From contig CALUQN010000001.1 of NCBI GenBank assembly GCA_944322945.1, positions 166,986 through 230,985 of the forward strand: DNA of 64,000 bases. The letters run 5' to 3'. Below, one piece after another: positions 37,509 through 46,568 of the stretch. Source of the DNA: Candidatus Gastranaerophilales bacterium (GTDB taxonomy: Bacteria > Cyanobacteriota > Vampirovibrionia > Gastranaerophilales > Gastranaerophilaceae). The notes below the pieces were generated by a model that saw nothing but the letters and a program-made list of their open reading frames with translations, made no database searches and was not told the origin of the DNA. Each line of letters opens with the position of its first letter. Position 1 is the first letter of the stretch. Both the position numbers and the translations under genes were made by a program.

Positions 37509-38048
37509 ATGGAATTAAAAGGTTCAAAAACCGAAAAAAATCTTATGGAAGCATTTGCAGGGGAATCCCAGGCGCGGAATAAATACACATACTACGCTTC
37601 GCAGGCAAAGAAAGACGGCTACGTTCAAATAAGCAAAATTTTCGAAGAGACAGCCAATAACGAAAAAGAACATGCTAAAATCTGGTTCAAACTTCTGCAC
37701 GATGGCTCTGTTCCGGAAACGATTAAAAATCTTGAAGACGCAGCAGCCGGAGAAAATTATGAATGGACTGATATGTATGCAAGATTTGCCCGCGACGCTA
37801 AGGACGAAGGCTTTGACACAATTGCAGCACTTTTTGAGCTTGTAGGCAAAATAGAAAAAGAACACGAAGAAAGATACCGAAAACTTTTGGCGGCCGTGAA
37901 AAACGGTACAGTTTTCGAAAAAACTGAAAAAGTAATCTGGGAATGCAGCAACTGCGGACATACTTACGAAAGTGAAACTGCACCGGAATTGTGTCCGGTC
38001 TGCAAGCACCCAAAAGCTTATTTCTATATAAAAGCAAAAAATTACTAA
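37509..38048 (+). CDS. rbr: Rubrerythrin
   Basis: 179 residues, canonical. Diiron four-helix domain: [20 protein letters not shown], then [15 protein letters not shown], and a second half with [18 protein letters not shown]. The C-terminal rubredoxin-like domain has [12 protein letters not shown] and [11 protein letters not shown]. It reduces hydrogen peroxide to water in anaerobes using electrons from rubredoxin, whose gene ends 14 bases upstream. Confidence 0.95.
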   Translation: MELKGSKTEKNLMEAFAGESQARNKYTYYASQAKKDGYVQISKIFEETANNEKEHAKIWFKLLHDGSVPETIKNLEDAAAGENYEWTDMYARFARDAKDEGFDTIAALFELVGKIEKEHEERYRKLLAAVKNGTVFEKTEKVIWECSNCGHTYESETAPELCPVCKHPKAYFYIKAKNY

Positions 38049-38069
38049 GACAAAAAAGAGGGATGTACA

Positions 38070-38606
38070 ATGGACGGATTTAATAATTCCGAGACTAAGA
38101 AAAATTTAAGGCACGCTTTTATAGAGGAAGCTGTTACGTATACCAAATACCGGATATTCGCACAGCTGGCAAAGCAGCAAGGCGAAGAAGCGGTTTCCCG
38201 ATTTTTTCAGCAAGCGGCTGATAACGAAAAAGAGCACGCCAAAATTTGGATGAAATGGTTTTGTGAAGGTAAATACCCTGAGGTCGGCAAAACTATTGAG
38301 CACTCTCTGTCAATAGAAAAAGAGGAAGGCTCCGTCCAGTATCCCGAGTTTGCAAGGATTGCCAGAGAAGAGGGCTATGAACATATAGCGGAACTTTTTA
38401 GACTTATATCGGATATAGAAAAAGAACACGAAAATACGCTGAAAAAATTAGCCCTCTCTCGGAGCAATACAGTAGACCCCAACAGTGACGGAACATTTGA
38501 CTGGGAATGTTCCGTATGCGGATGTGCACTTCGACAGACAGAACGCCCAGATTTTTGTCCTGTATGCGAAAATGAGGATGTTTTCTTTTTTAAAAGACCG
38601 AGATAA
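38070..38606 (+). CDS. Second rubrerythrin-family protein
   Basis: 178 residues, a diverged paralogue of the preceding gene. The first helix reads AFIEEAVTYTKYRIFAQLAK, so the first ligand Glu is kept but the surrounding GES is changed. [11 protein letters not shown] and DIEKEHENTLKKL are kept. The rubredoxin-like end has WECSVCGCALR and CPVCENEDVFF. It is probably also a peroxidase; tandem copies may differ in donor or oxidant. It lies 21 bases after the first copy. Confidence 0.88.
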   Translation: MDGFNNSETKKNLRHAFIEEAVTYTKYRIFAQLAKQQGEEAVSRFFQQAADNEKEHAKIWMKWFCEGKYPEVGKTIEHSLSIEKEEGSVQYPEFARIAREEGYEHIAELFRLISDIEKEHENTLKKLALSRSNTVDPNSDGTFDWECSVCGCALRQTERPDFCPVCENEDVFFFKRPR

Positions 38607-38632
38607 TATAAATAAGCAAAGGAGTATTAATT

Positions 38633-39817
38633 ATGAAATTTCAAGAAATTAAAAATAACATTTACTACTGCGGATTAAACGACTGCGACAGACGTATATT
38701 TGATGAACTTATTCCGCTGGAACACGGTACAAGCTACAATTCTTATCTTGTTAAAGGAAGCGAAAAAACAGCAATCATAGACACAATGTATCCGCCTAAA
38801 ACAACAGAATACATCAAACGTCTTGTTGAAAATCAAATAGGAAAAGTTGATTATATAGTTGCAAACCACGGGGAACAGGATCACTCGGGTTCAATACCGG
38901 CGCTGTTGGAAAAATATCCGAACGCAATGGTTTTGACCAACCCTAAATGTGCTGAAAACATCAAATCAATGCTCCACGTACCTGCAGAAAAAATTAGAGT
39001 CATTGCTGACGGAGAAGAAGTGTCATTGGGCGACAAAACTTTGAAATTTATTTTCGCTCCGGGTGTCCACTGGCCTGATACTATGTTTACTTACATAAAA
39101 GAAGATAACGTTATTTGTACCTGTGACTTTTTAGGTGCGCATTACACTTTCTCTGATGTATTTGCGCAAGAAAGCAGCGAGCTTTACAAGAGTGCAAAAC
39201 GTTATTATGCGGAAATTATGATGCCGTTCAGAATGATGTGCAAACGTTATACCAAAATGATTCAGGACATGAATGTTGATATGATTTTGCCAAGCCACGG
39301 TCCTGTTCATAAAAATCCGGATTATATTCTGGATGCTTATGCCGACTGGACATCAGATGAACCTAAAAACCTTGTTGTAATGCCGTATGTTTCTATGTAC
39401 AACAGCACTAAAGAAATGATAGATTACCTTGCGGAAAAATTAGAAGCAAAAGGCGTAAAAACCTTCAAATTTGATATTGTGGACGATGATTTGGGTGATC
39501 TTGCAATGGAGCTTGTAGATGCAGCAACAATTGCAATGGGTACATCAATGGTACTTGCAGGCCCGCACCCTATGGCTGTTAATGTTGCATATCTCGCAGC
39601 TGTATTGAGACCTAAAGCAAAATTTGCAACTCTCCTAGGTTCTTACGGCTGGGGCGGCAAATTGTTTGACGTTATAGCAGATCTGCTTGCACCTTTGAAG
39701 CTGGATTTGATAGAACCGCTTCAGGTTAAGGGTAAACCGACCGAAGAAGACTTCAAAAAACTTGATATCATGGCAGAAAGCATTTACGAAAAACACAAAT
39801 CTATAGGGCTTGTTTAA
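38633..39817 (+). CDS. A-type flavodiiron protein (rubredoxin:oxygen oxidoreductase)
   Basis: 394 residues. The N-terminal metallo-beta-lactamase-like domain has diiron ligands in NHGEQDHSG (about 78-86), APGVHWPDT, CDFLGAH and PSHGP. The C-terminal flavodoxin domain follows (VVMPYVSMYNSTKEMIDY and LLGSYGWGGKLF). It has no C-terminal rubredoxin fusion, so it needs the separate rubredoxin upstream. It reduces oxygen to water (some members also reduce NO). It completes the PerR-rubredoxin-rubrerythrin run. Confidence 0.93.
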   Translation: MKFQEIKNNIYYCGLNDCDRRIFDELIPLEHGTSYNSYLVKGSEKTAIIDTMYPPKTTEYIKRLVENQIGKVDYIVANHGEQDHSGSIPALLEKYPNAMVLTNPKCAENIKSMLHVPAEKIRVIADGEEVSLGDKTLKFIFAPGVHWPDTMFTYIKEDNVICTCDFLGAHYTFSDVFAQESSELYKSAKRYYAEIMMPFRMMCKRYTKMIQDMNVDMILPSHGPVHKNPDYILDAYADWTSDEPKNLVVMPYVSMYNSTKEMIDYLAEKLEAKGVKTFKFDIVDDDLGDLAMELVDAATIAMGTSMVLAGPHPMAVNVAYLAAVLRPKAKFATLLGSYGWGGKLFDVIADLLAPLKLDLIEPLQVKGKPTEEDFKKLDIMAESIYEKHKSIGLV

Positions 39818-39885
39818 AATTCCTGATGGGGTGCCTTTATCCCTTGATTCAGACTGCATAGACAAGTACATAAAAATAACTGAAT

Positions 39886-39929
39886 AAATCGCGCCGGACT
39901 AGCACATAAGCCTAAATCCTGCGCGATTT
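39886..39929. terminator. Terminator-like hairpin after the flavodiiron gene
   Basis: Arms AAATCGCGC (39886-39894) and GCGCGATTT (39921-39929) with a 26-base loop; the right arm runs into TTATTTAAG. It can serve both converging transcripts. Confidence 0.6.
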
Positions 39930-39976
39930 TATTTAAGATAAAATATTATTTTTGTGAAATTTGCTATAAAAGTTCC

Positions 39977-40912
39977 TTACAAAACCGCTTTAATTGCCGC
40001 AATCATACCGCTTTCATCAGCAATGTGCTGTCCTGCTATATCAAAAGCAGTACCATGTCCAGGGGAAGTTCTTATGATATCTAATCCGATTGTCATGTTG
40101 ACAGTTCTGATTCCGGCAACGGTTTTTATCGGGATAAGCCCCTGATCGTGATAAACAGCGATGTAACAGTCAAACGGCACTTTATGAGGTTTGTAATATG
40201 CTTGAGCTGCGCTGTAAAATAATGTATCAGCCGGCTGCGGCGGTGTAATATCAATGCCTTTTGAAATCAGCTCAAGGCAGGCAGGATTAAGGATTTCACG
40301 TTCTTCAGTTCCTAGTACCCCGTCCTCTCCTGCGTGCGGGTTGTATCCGCAAAGTGCAAATTTGGGATTTGGAATATTCAAACGGTTTACAAAAAAATCG
40401 TTCAGCAATTCAACTTTATTCACTACATCTTTTTTCGTGAATTTAATTTCTTTCATTGCGCAATGCCGGGTCAAAAGCAGCACCCGAAAATCATTTGCGA
40501 GAAAAAGCATTTCCGCATGCTGTTTGTCGTGCGAGAGAAATCTCTGGAGAACTTCTGTCTGTCCGTTATAAAAATGACCGGCAAGGTGGAGTGCAAACTT
40601 AGAAATCGGAGCCGTTACAATAGCTTTCGGGCGGAGTTCGGCGGCTTTTTTCAGTGTTTGAAAAACAAATTCTCCGGATTCTTTTGTTGTTTTCCCTGGC
40701 GTAACCTCAGTATCAAACGGAATTTCAACAATTTCATAATTAGTATCAATCGTGCCGTAGTAATCAAGAATTTTTTTATTAGACACCAGCACAACCTGCT
40801 CTTGAGGCAGCCCTAACTTGTTCAAAGCTTTTATGGTGACTTCCGCACCTATACCGTTCGGGTCACCTGTTGTTATTACAATTTTTTCATTCATATCGTC
40901 GTTATTATTCAT
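39977..40912 (-). CDS. PdxA-family phospho-sugar-acid dehydrogenase (PdxA2-like)
   Basis: About 311 residues from the ATG at 40912; TTG 40921 and ATG 40894 are alternatives and none has a good ribosome site. Family motifs: VITTGDPNGIGAEV at the start, VTAPISK, GHTE-equivalent YNGQTEVLQRF, CGYNPHAGEDGVLG, and VYHDQGLIPIK. PdxA makes pyridoxal phosphate precursors, but PdxA2 members paired with DUF1537 kinases oxidise 4-phospho-threonate or -erythronate. The overlap with such a kinase favours the latter. The stop codon directly abuts a transposon-end-like sequence. Confidence 0.85.
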   Translation of the reverse strand: MNNNDDMNEKIVITTGDPNGIGAEVTIKALNKLGLPQEQVVLVSNKKILDYYGTIDTNYEIVEIPFDTEVTPGKTTKESGEFVFQTLKKAAELRPKAIVTAPISKFALHLAGHFYNGQTEVLQRFLSHDKQHAEMLFLANDFRVLLLTRHCAMKEIKFTKKDVVNKVELLNDFFVNRLNIPNPKFALCGYNPHAGEDGVLGTEEREILNPACLELISKGIDITPPQPADTLFYSAAQAYYKPHKVPFDCYIAVYHDQGLIPIKTVAGIRTVNMTIGLDIIRTSPGHGTAFDIAGQHIADESGMIAAIKAVL

Positions 40913-42218
40913 GATTTTCAAAGTAATTTAGTATATCCACAAGCATATTTATCCCGCCGAGGTTGCCGGATTTTGTGACAATCCAGTGAGCTTCGTGATC
41001 CAGACAAAGTGCGATAGCTGGAGCGACTTCGTCGATAAGCTGCAATTGACTTGCACCTATTGCACGGCAGCATTTATAGGAGGTTTCGCCTCCAAGCGTT
41101 ATTAAAATTGCTTCCTTGTTTTCAAGAACACGTTTTGTCAACTCGGAAAGAAAATCAGTTATTACATTTGCAAGTCCTGATTTAGTTAATTCTGCATTTA
41201 GAGAGTCTTCAGAAAATCCGTCAAAATCTTGAAGTAAATTTGAGGTGTGTACGACGACAATATTATTTGTCCCTAAATTTTGGACTATACGGTTGACAAG
41301 CTCATCCTGAACGCCGGCCACAATAGTTTTTAAATCCAGTTTTACAAAAAGAGTATTATCATCGTATTCGTCACATTGTTCAAGTTTTTCAATTTGTTTT
41401 GCCGTAATATTTGTGGCGCTGCCGGAAACCACGAGTTTAGGCAGAGACGGAATGGTTTTGTTAATGTGCTGGAGCTCAGAATCCGCATACCAGTATTCGC
41501 AAAGTTCATGAGCGAGCGCCGCAGCTCCTACAGGCAGAATATTGTATTCCAGTTTTGACATCGCAAGGATTATTTGTTCAATGTCAACTGTAGATACAGC
41601 ATCCATTACAATAATTTTTCTGCCGGCTTCAATGAGCTCTTTGAGTCTTTTAACAATAGGACCGGCTCCCTTCATAACTGTTTTGAGTTCAACCGAGCCG
41701 ACTAAATCAGCGCGTTCTTCACCAAGCTGATATGCCATCAGAGTCGGAATATGTGATTCAAAAATAGGTGAGTGCGGGTCTCTTGCCATTTCTGTTCTTT
41801 CAATAGGAATACCTTTCAAAAGGTGGTATCCGCCTATTGTAACACGTCCTTCCTGTGGAAAAGCAGGAACCATTATAGCCGCATCCATGCCTATGGTTTC
41901 AAGAACTGTCAATACTTCAACTGCAATATTCCCGCGCAATGTTGAGTCAATTTTTTTAAAGAAATAATCAGGTTTAATCATTTCTATAAATCTGCGTGTC
42001 GAGTCAGCAACTTTATGAATAGCTTCATCAGCATCCAGGTTTCTAGTCTCAGTAGAAATCGCCCACACCTGAGTGCCTTTAAAATTCAGCGGTTCATCAG
42101 AAGTGTCTTCCAGAAGTATCTGGCAATTTGCACCTTTTAGATAAAATTGTAAAGCTGTATCGTTTGCACCGGTTAAATCGTCTGCAATAATACATGTTGT
42201 GTTTGAATTAATCATCAT
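40905..42218 (-). CDS. Four-carbon acid sugar kinase family protein (DUF1537)
   Basis: 437 residues. The N-terminal domain has CIIADDLTGANDTALQF and KKIDSTLRGNIAVEVL. The nucleotide-binding C-terminal domain has KLVVSGSATNITAKQIE, LITLGGETSYKCCRAIG and a late KSGNLGG. Family members (OtnK, DtnK, DenK) phosphorylate threonate or erythronate-type acids for the PdxA2-type dehydrogenase encoded next, overlapping by eight bases or more. It starts at overlapping ATGATGA with the ssb stop. Confidence 0.85.
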   Translation of the reverse strand: MMINSNTTCIIADDLTGANDTALQFYLKGANCQILLEDTSDEPLNFKGTQVWAISTETRNLDADEAIHKVADSTRRFIEMIKPDYFFKKIDSTLRGNIAVEVLTVLETIGMDAAIMVPAFPQEGRVTIGGYHLLKGIPIERTEMARDPHSPIFESHIPTLMAYQLGEERADLVGSVELKTVMKGAGPIVKRLKELIEAGRKIIVMDAVSTVDIEQIILAMSKLEYNILPVGAAALAHELCEYWYADSELQHINKTIPSLPKLVVSGSATNITAKQIEKLEQCDEYDDNTLFVKLDLKTIVAGVQDELVNRIVQNLGTNNIVVVHTSNLLQDFDGFSEDSLNAELTKSGLANVITDFLSELTKRVLENKEAILITLGGETSYKCCRAIGASQLQLIDEVAPAIALCLDHEAHWIVTKSGNLGGINMLVDILNYFENHE

Positions 42219-42550
42219 AAAACTTCAGCGTCTCTTTTTGAGCCTAACAGACGGATGCTGTTAGCTACAACAAGAAAATTTTCTCTATCAGAACCGGTTA
42301 CTTTATCAGTCCATTTGTTCTGGGCAATTCTGCCGTCTATTGCGACTTGTATGCCTTTCTTTACATATTCTCCGGCAAATTCTGCCTGTTTATCCCATAC
42401 ATCTATATTAAACCAATCAGCAACTTCAGACTTTGTCTTGGAATCCCATCTGTTAACGGCTACTGAAAAATTTGCCTTTACTTTGCCGGATTCAAAATAT
42501 TTGATTTCCGCATCCCGTCCGACTCTGCCAACAAGTACTACACTATTCAT
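42215..42550 (-). CDS. ssb: Single-stranded DNA-binding protein
   Basis: 111 residues. OB-fold SSB: MNSVVLVGRVGRDAEIKYF, NFSVAVNRWDSKTKSEVADWFNI shortened here, and GIQVAIDGRIAQNKW. It ends at GSKRDAEVL and has no disordered linker or acidic DDxxPF tip, which normally recruits repair and replication partners. Either this is an accessory SSB or partner recruitment differs. It is overlapped by the sugar kinase start. Confidence 0.88.
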   Translation of the reverse strand: MNSVVLVGRVGRDAEIKYFESGKVKANFSVAVNRWDSKTKSEVADWFNIDVWDKQAEFAGEYVKKGIQVAIDGRIAQNKWTDKVTGSDRENFLVVANSIRLLGSKRDAEVL

Positions 42551-42711
42551 TTTATACCTCTTTTCTTGTTAGTGATATAAATATATTACAACAAAAATAA
42601 CACAACTTCAGGAAAAAAGCATTGTTTTAAAAAAAATTAATATAAATACAGGGTGTTTATTCTTAGAAAAGTATTTTATAATAATAAAACAGGTTAAAAT
42701 GAGAATAAAAA

Positions 42712-43404
42712 ATGAAAAATAAAAGAGCTTTTACATTAGCTGAAGTTTTAATAACACTTGGAATAATCGGGGTAGTTGCAGCCATGACTCTGCCTACACT
42801 TGTAAACAACAGTCGCAATCAAGAGTGCAGAGCCGGTCTGAAAACAGGATATGCATTGATAAGTGCTGCTATCACAAAAATGCAGGCCGATGAACTTTCA
42901 ACCCGTTCAGGAGATTATGCAAGCAGACAGTTTACATCTGTTTTCAGAGATTATTTTAAACTATCAAACAAAGGCGGAAATTATCAGGATTGTGTTGACA
43001 ACACAGTTTTTATCACAACTGAAAACAGCAAAAACAATCCAAGTGATTATGATGAAGATTACATGACTTTTAGTAAATCTGCTAATATTTACACTAAATT
43101 TTTAGATGACGGACAATTTGTACTTGCAAACGGGATGTTGATTGCAATAGAAAATAAAGAGCCTCCTACAATTTATATAAGTATAGATGTGAACGGAAAA
43201 GCAAGAAAACCTAATATTTGGGGTGTTGATTTATTCACTTTCCAGCTTATGGAAAATGGGCGTCTGCTGCCAATGGGTGCAGACGGAACTGATTATCTGG
43301 AAGATGATGGGTACTGCGATCCATTCGGTGAAAGTGATATAAACGGTATTGCTTGTACTGCAAAAGCAATTTCTGATGATTCATACTGGAAAAATTTACC
43401 GTAG
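42712..43404 (+). CDS. Prepilin-type protein (type IV pilin / type II secretion pseudopilin)
   Basis: 230 residues. The class III leader is short and basic (MKNKRA) with the cleavage site before FTLAEVLITLGIIGVVAAMT, including Glu5. A single N-terminal hydrophobic helix follows. The globular part has paired cysteines and the C-terminal ISIDVNGKARKPNIWGVDLF pattern common in pilin-like proteins of this lineage. It may be a minor pilin or adhesive pseudopilin. It stands alone and carries a TATAAT at 42677. Confidence 0.85.
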   Translation: MKNKRAFTLAEVLITLGIIGVVAAMTLPTLVNNSRNQECRAGLKTGYALISAAITKMQADELSTRSGDYASRQFTSVFRDYFKLSNKGGNYQDCVDNTVFITTENSKNNPSDYDEDYMTFSKSANIYTKFLDDGQFVLANGMLIAIENKEPPTIYISIDVNGKARKPNIWGVDLFTFQLMENGRLLPMGADGTDYLEDDGYCDPFGESDINGIACTAKAISDDSYWKNLP

Positions 43405-43411
43405 AAATAAC

Positions 43412-43440
43412 TTGTAATTACAGACTACTGGTGATATAAA
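43412..43440 (+). promoter_or_regulatory. Candidate promoter of thrS
   Basis: TTGTAA (43412-43417), 17-base spacer, TATAAA (43435-43440), leaving a leader of about 100 bases with a GGGG-rich hairpin (GGGGGTCCACCCC). No T-box is visible in the leader. Confidence 0.45.
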
Positions 43441-43547
43441 ATAATTATAGCAGTTTGGGGGGTCCACCCCGGGTGCTGATGTAATTGTATGAGTGTTGTT
43501 ATACATTTTCACAGAGGCAGATAACCCAAAGGACAGAAGAGGATAAA

Positions 43548-45353
43548 ATGGAAAAAAATGAATCAACTTTAGGAGTGCTCCGTCACTCAACTTCGCACAT
43601 TATGGCTCAAGCTGTGCAAAAATTGTTCCCGAATGCAAAGTTAGCTATCGGACCATCAACTGACACAGGCTTTTACTATGATTTTGACCTGACTGACGGT
43701 CACGCTTTTACTGAAGAAGATTTAGCTAAAATCGAAGAAGAGATGAAAAATATCATCAAGCAAAATCTGACTTTTGAAAGATTTGAGATTAAAGATGTTG
43801 ATGCTCAAATTGCAGAGTTTAAATCCCAAGGAGAAATCTACAAGGCTGAACTGCTTGAAGAACACAGAAATGACAATCCTACTTTGTATTTGACAAAAGA
43901 TAAAGACGGCAATGTGCTTTTCAATGACCTTTGTGCCGGACCGCACATTCCGAATACTTCATATATTAAGGGAAACGCAATTAAGCTTCTTAAAGTCGCA
44001 GGCGCCTACTGGAGAGGCAATGAAAAGAACAAAATGCTCCAGCGTATATATGCAACTGCATTTTGGACAAAAGAAGATTTGGCAGATTACCTTAACTTTT
44101 TAGAAGAAGCAGAAAAACGTGATCACAGAAAATTAGGCGCCAAGCTCGACCTGTTTTCAACCAGAGAGGAACTTGGCGGCGGGCTTGTTCTCTGGCATCC
44201 GAATCTTGCAATAGTCAGAGAAGAAATTGAAAATTACTGGAGAACTGAGCACAGAAAACGCGGTTATGTTATTGTAAACACTCCGCATATTGCAAAATCA
44301 AAACTCTGGGAAATCTCAGGCCACGCTGATCACTACAGGGATAATATGTTCTTTATAGAAAAAGATGAAGACAGTGACGAGCAATTTATCCTGAAACCGA
44401 TGAACTGTCCGTTCCATATTTTGATTTATCAGGCAAACCGTTATTCATACCGTTCACTGCCTTTGAGAATGGCGGAACTCGGAACAGTATACAGAAAAGA
44501 AAAATCAGGAGCACTCTCCGGACTTACACGCGTACAAGGGTTTACACAAGATGATGCTCACGTATTCTGTACTCCTGAGCAGCTTGTTGATGAAATCAAT
44601 GAAATTATTGACTTTGTTGCTGATACTATGAAGATGTTCAATATGGACTTTGAAGTTGAACTTTCTACCCGTCCGGAAAGCTTTGTCGGTGAAATTGAAA
44701 ACTGGAACAGAGCAGAAGCCGGCTTGAAAGAAGCAATGGACAGACGCGGTATGAAATATGACATAAATGAAGGCGACGGCGCCTTCTACGGTCCGAAAAT
44801 TGACTTTAAAGTTAAAGATGCTATCGGCAGAACTTGGCAGTGTGCTACAATTCAGTTAGACTTCAACCTGCCGGAACGTTTCGGTATCAAATATCAGGAT
44901 AGAGACGGCTCTATGAAGACACCTGTTATGCTTCACCGTGTAATATTCGGTTCCATGGAACGTTTCCACGGAATTTTGATAGAGCACTATGCGGGAGCTT
45001 TCCCGACATGGCTTGCGCCGACTCAGGTTGCTATCGTTCCTATCAGCAATGAAAAGCACGAAGACTTCGCGGAAGAAGTTTACAAAAAAATGCGTGCAGC
45101 AGGTATCCGTGTAAAACTTGACGATCGTTCCGAAAGTATGAATTACAAAATCAGAGAAAGCTTGCAGGATAAGAAAATTCCTTACGTTGTTGTCATAGGC
45201 GACAAGGAAATTGAAGCTAATGCGCTTTCTGTACGCGCCAGAGGCATCGGACAGGTAGGAACTATGAGCGTTGATGAATTTATCAATAAAATTGATGAAG
45301 AAATCAAAGCAAGAAGCGCTGTTTCTTTTGCAAAAAATATGGTTAGTGCTTAA
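43548..45353 (+). CDS. thrS: Threonyl-tRNA synthetase lacking the TGS domain
   Basis: 601 residues from the ATG after AGAGGATAAA. It opens directly at the editing domain (VLRHSTSHIMAQAVQKLFP). The catalytic core has class II motifs: GLVLWHPNLAIVREEIEN, MNCPFHILIYQ, YRKEKSGALSGLTRVQGFTQDDAH, and DGAFYGPKIDFK. The anticodon-binding domain ends the protein. The usual N-terminal TGS domain of about 60 residues is missing; the codons upstream do not encode one. Otherwise complete. Confidence 0.95.
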   Translation: MEKNESTLGVLRHSTSHIMAQAVQKLFPNAKLAIGPSTDTGFYYDFDLTDGHAFTEEDLAKIEEEMKNIIKQNLTFERFEIKDVDAQIAEFKSQGEIYKAELLEEHRNDNPTLYLTKDKDGNVLFNDLCAGPHIPNTSYIKGNAIKLLKVAGAYWRGNEKNKMLQRIYATAFWTKEDLADYLNFLEEAEKRDHRKLGAKLDLFSTREELGGGLVLWHPNLAIVREEIENYWRTEHRKRGYVIVNTPHIAKSKLWEISGHADHYRDNMFFIEKDEDSDEQFILKPMNCPFHILIYQANRYSYRSLPLRMAELGTVYRKEKSGALSGLTRVQGFTQDDAHVFCTPEQLVDEINEIIDFVADTMKMFNMDFEVELSTRPESFVGEIENWNRAEAGLKEAMDRRGMKYDINEGDGAFYGPKIDFKVKDAIGRTWQCATIQLDFNLPERFGIKYQDRDGSMKTPVMLHRVIFGSMERFHGILIEHYAGAFPTWLAPTQVAIVPISNEKHEDFAEEVYKKMRAAGIRVKLDDRSESMNYKIRESLQDKKIPYVVVIGDKEIEANALSVRARGIGQVGTMSVDEFINKIDEEIKARSAVSFAKNMVSA

Positions 45354-45365
45354 AATACTTACATA

Positions 45366-45404
45366 AAAACTCGGGCAGTTGTTTAACAAAACTGCCCGGG
45401 TTTA
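45366..45404 (+). terminator. Terminator of thrS
   Basis: Long stem AAACTCGGGCAGTT / AACTGCCCGGGTTT with A and T runs, in the 74-base gap before the WG-repeat gene. Confidence 0.8.
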
Positions 45405-45427
45405 AAAAAATTTAGGAGAAATGGATT

Positions 45428-46294
45428 ATGAAAAAGAATTTAGTTATTGCTATGGCTTTACTAGCGTTTATTGCCGGTAGTGCAAATGTTTACGCAAATG
45501 AAGCTGCAAATGCAGCCGGTACTGCGGCAGTTGTTTCAACACTTATTGCAAACGATGCAATGAAAGCATCTTCAGAGCCGACTCCGACAAATCTTGTTTC
45601 CGGAAAAACTCCTCGCTATGATGACACGGTTTATAACTACTACGCAGATATTACAGGTTACAAAGAAAACAACCTCTGGGGTTTTAAAGATACGGCCGGC
45701 AATATCCTTGTAAAACCGACATACAAAAATATTGAATCTTTTAACGAAGAGTTTATAAAAGTTCAGGCAAATAATGGCAGATACGGACTGATTAACCTCA
45801 AAGGGAAAGCAGTTTTGCCGGCTGTGTATACATCAATCCGTGAACTAAATTCCGACTATTACCTTATAAGTCAGGATTGGAAATACGGGCTTACCGATGA
45901 CAGTGCAAAAGTTTTAATATATCCGCAATACAAAAAGCTTGACGATTTGAGAGATAATTTCTTCAAAGCTTGCAACAATAATGCTTGCGGAGTTATTAAT
46001 TCTTCAAACGTTTTGATTGTTCCATTCAGATATCAGGATGTCGAAACCCTCGGGGATGAGTTATTCAAGGTTAAATATCAAGACAAATGGGGCGTTATGT
46101 CTGATACCGGAAATTCAATTATAGCTTCAAAATACGATAATATAACAATGAGCGTTTACGGATATATAAAATTCAAAACAAACAAAAAATGGGGCGCTGC
46201 CGATACAACCGGCAAGATTGTTCTTGAACCTGAATACGGTCCATTCCGCATAAACTGGAAACTCCGTTCCCTCTACAAAAACGCTGACAATTAA
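45428..46294 (+). CDS. Secreted WG-repeat protein
   Basis: 288 residues. Residues 1-23 (MKKNLVIAMALLAFIAGSANVYA) form a signal peptide. Six WG-type repeats of about 35 residues follow, each with a WG/YG/CG core (NLWGFKDTAGN, GRYGLINLKGK, WKYGLTDDSAK, NACGVINSSN, DKWGVMSDTGN, KKWGAADTTGK). They should form a repetitive beta structure. The function is unknown; such proteins are often envelope-associated or ligand-binding. The ATG follows AGGAGAAATGGATT. Confidence 0.85.
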   Translation: MKKNLVIAMALLAFIAGSANVYANEAANAAGTAAVVSTLIANDAMKASSEPTPTNLVSGKTPRYDDTVYNYYADITGYKENNLWGFKDTAGNILVKPTYKNIESFNEEFIKVQANNGRYGLINLKGKAVLPAVYTSIRELNSDYYLISQDWKYGLTDDSAKVLIYPQYKKLDDLRDNFFKACNNNACGVINSSNVLIVPFRYQDVETLGDELFKVKYQDKWGVMSDTGNSIIASKYDNITMSVYGYIKFKTNKKWGAADTTGKIVLEPEYGPFRINWKLRSLYKNADN

Positions 46295-46325
46295 AACATC
46301 AACACATATTTTCAACACATAAAAT

Positions 46326-46475
46326 AGGACGTTATATAGCAAATTTCACTAAAATTTTTTAAAACTCCGTCATACTGAGCGTTAGCGAAGTATCCTATAA
46401 AAAAGATTCTTCGGGATTACTGCCCTCAGAATGACGGTTTTTTATGTCATCTGTAGAATTTGCTATATATTTCCT
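46326..46475. mobile_element. MITE-like element 2 (150 bp)
   Basis: Inverted ends TATATAGCAAATT (left, 46334-46346) and AATTTGCTATATA (right, 46458-46470), extended outwards to AGGA / TCCT. The interior is a CATACTGAGCGTTAGCGAAG...CTCAGAATGACGG palindrome (46370-46437). It has the same architecture as the 148-bp element at 34490. No open frame; no clear target duplication. Confidence 0.7.
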
Positions 46476-46568
46476 AAAAACGTAGCTGGCGTGATAGCCT
46501 CAGTTTTTTTACTCAGCGTAAAATTTACGTAAAGATATGAAAAACTTTACCGCAAACAGGCTGCCATA

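Noticed and set aside
37509..38009. Long minus-strand frame across the rubrerythrin gene
   Set aside because: It is a shadow of a clearly conserved plus-strand gene with ribosome site and motifs.
43455..43475. GGGTGGACC-like T-box core near thrS
   Set aside because: The match is on the opposite strand to thrS, and no specifier loop or other T-box elements are seen; it is just a GGGG/CCCC hairpin.
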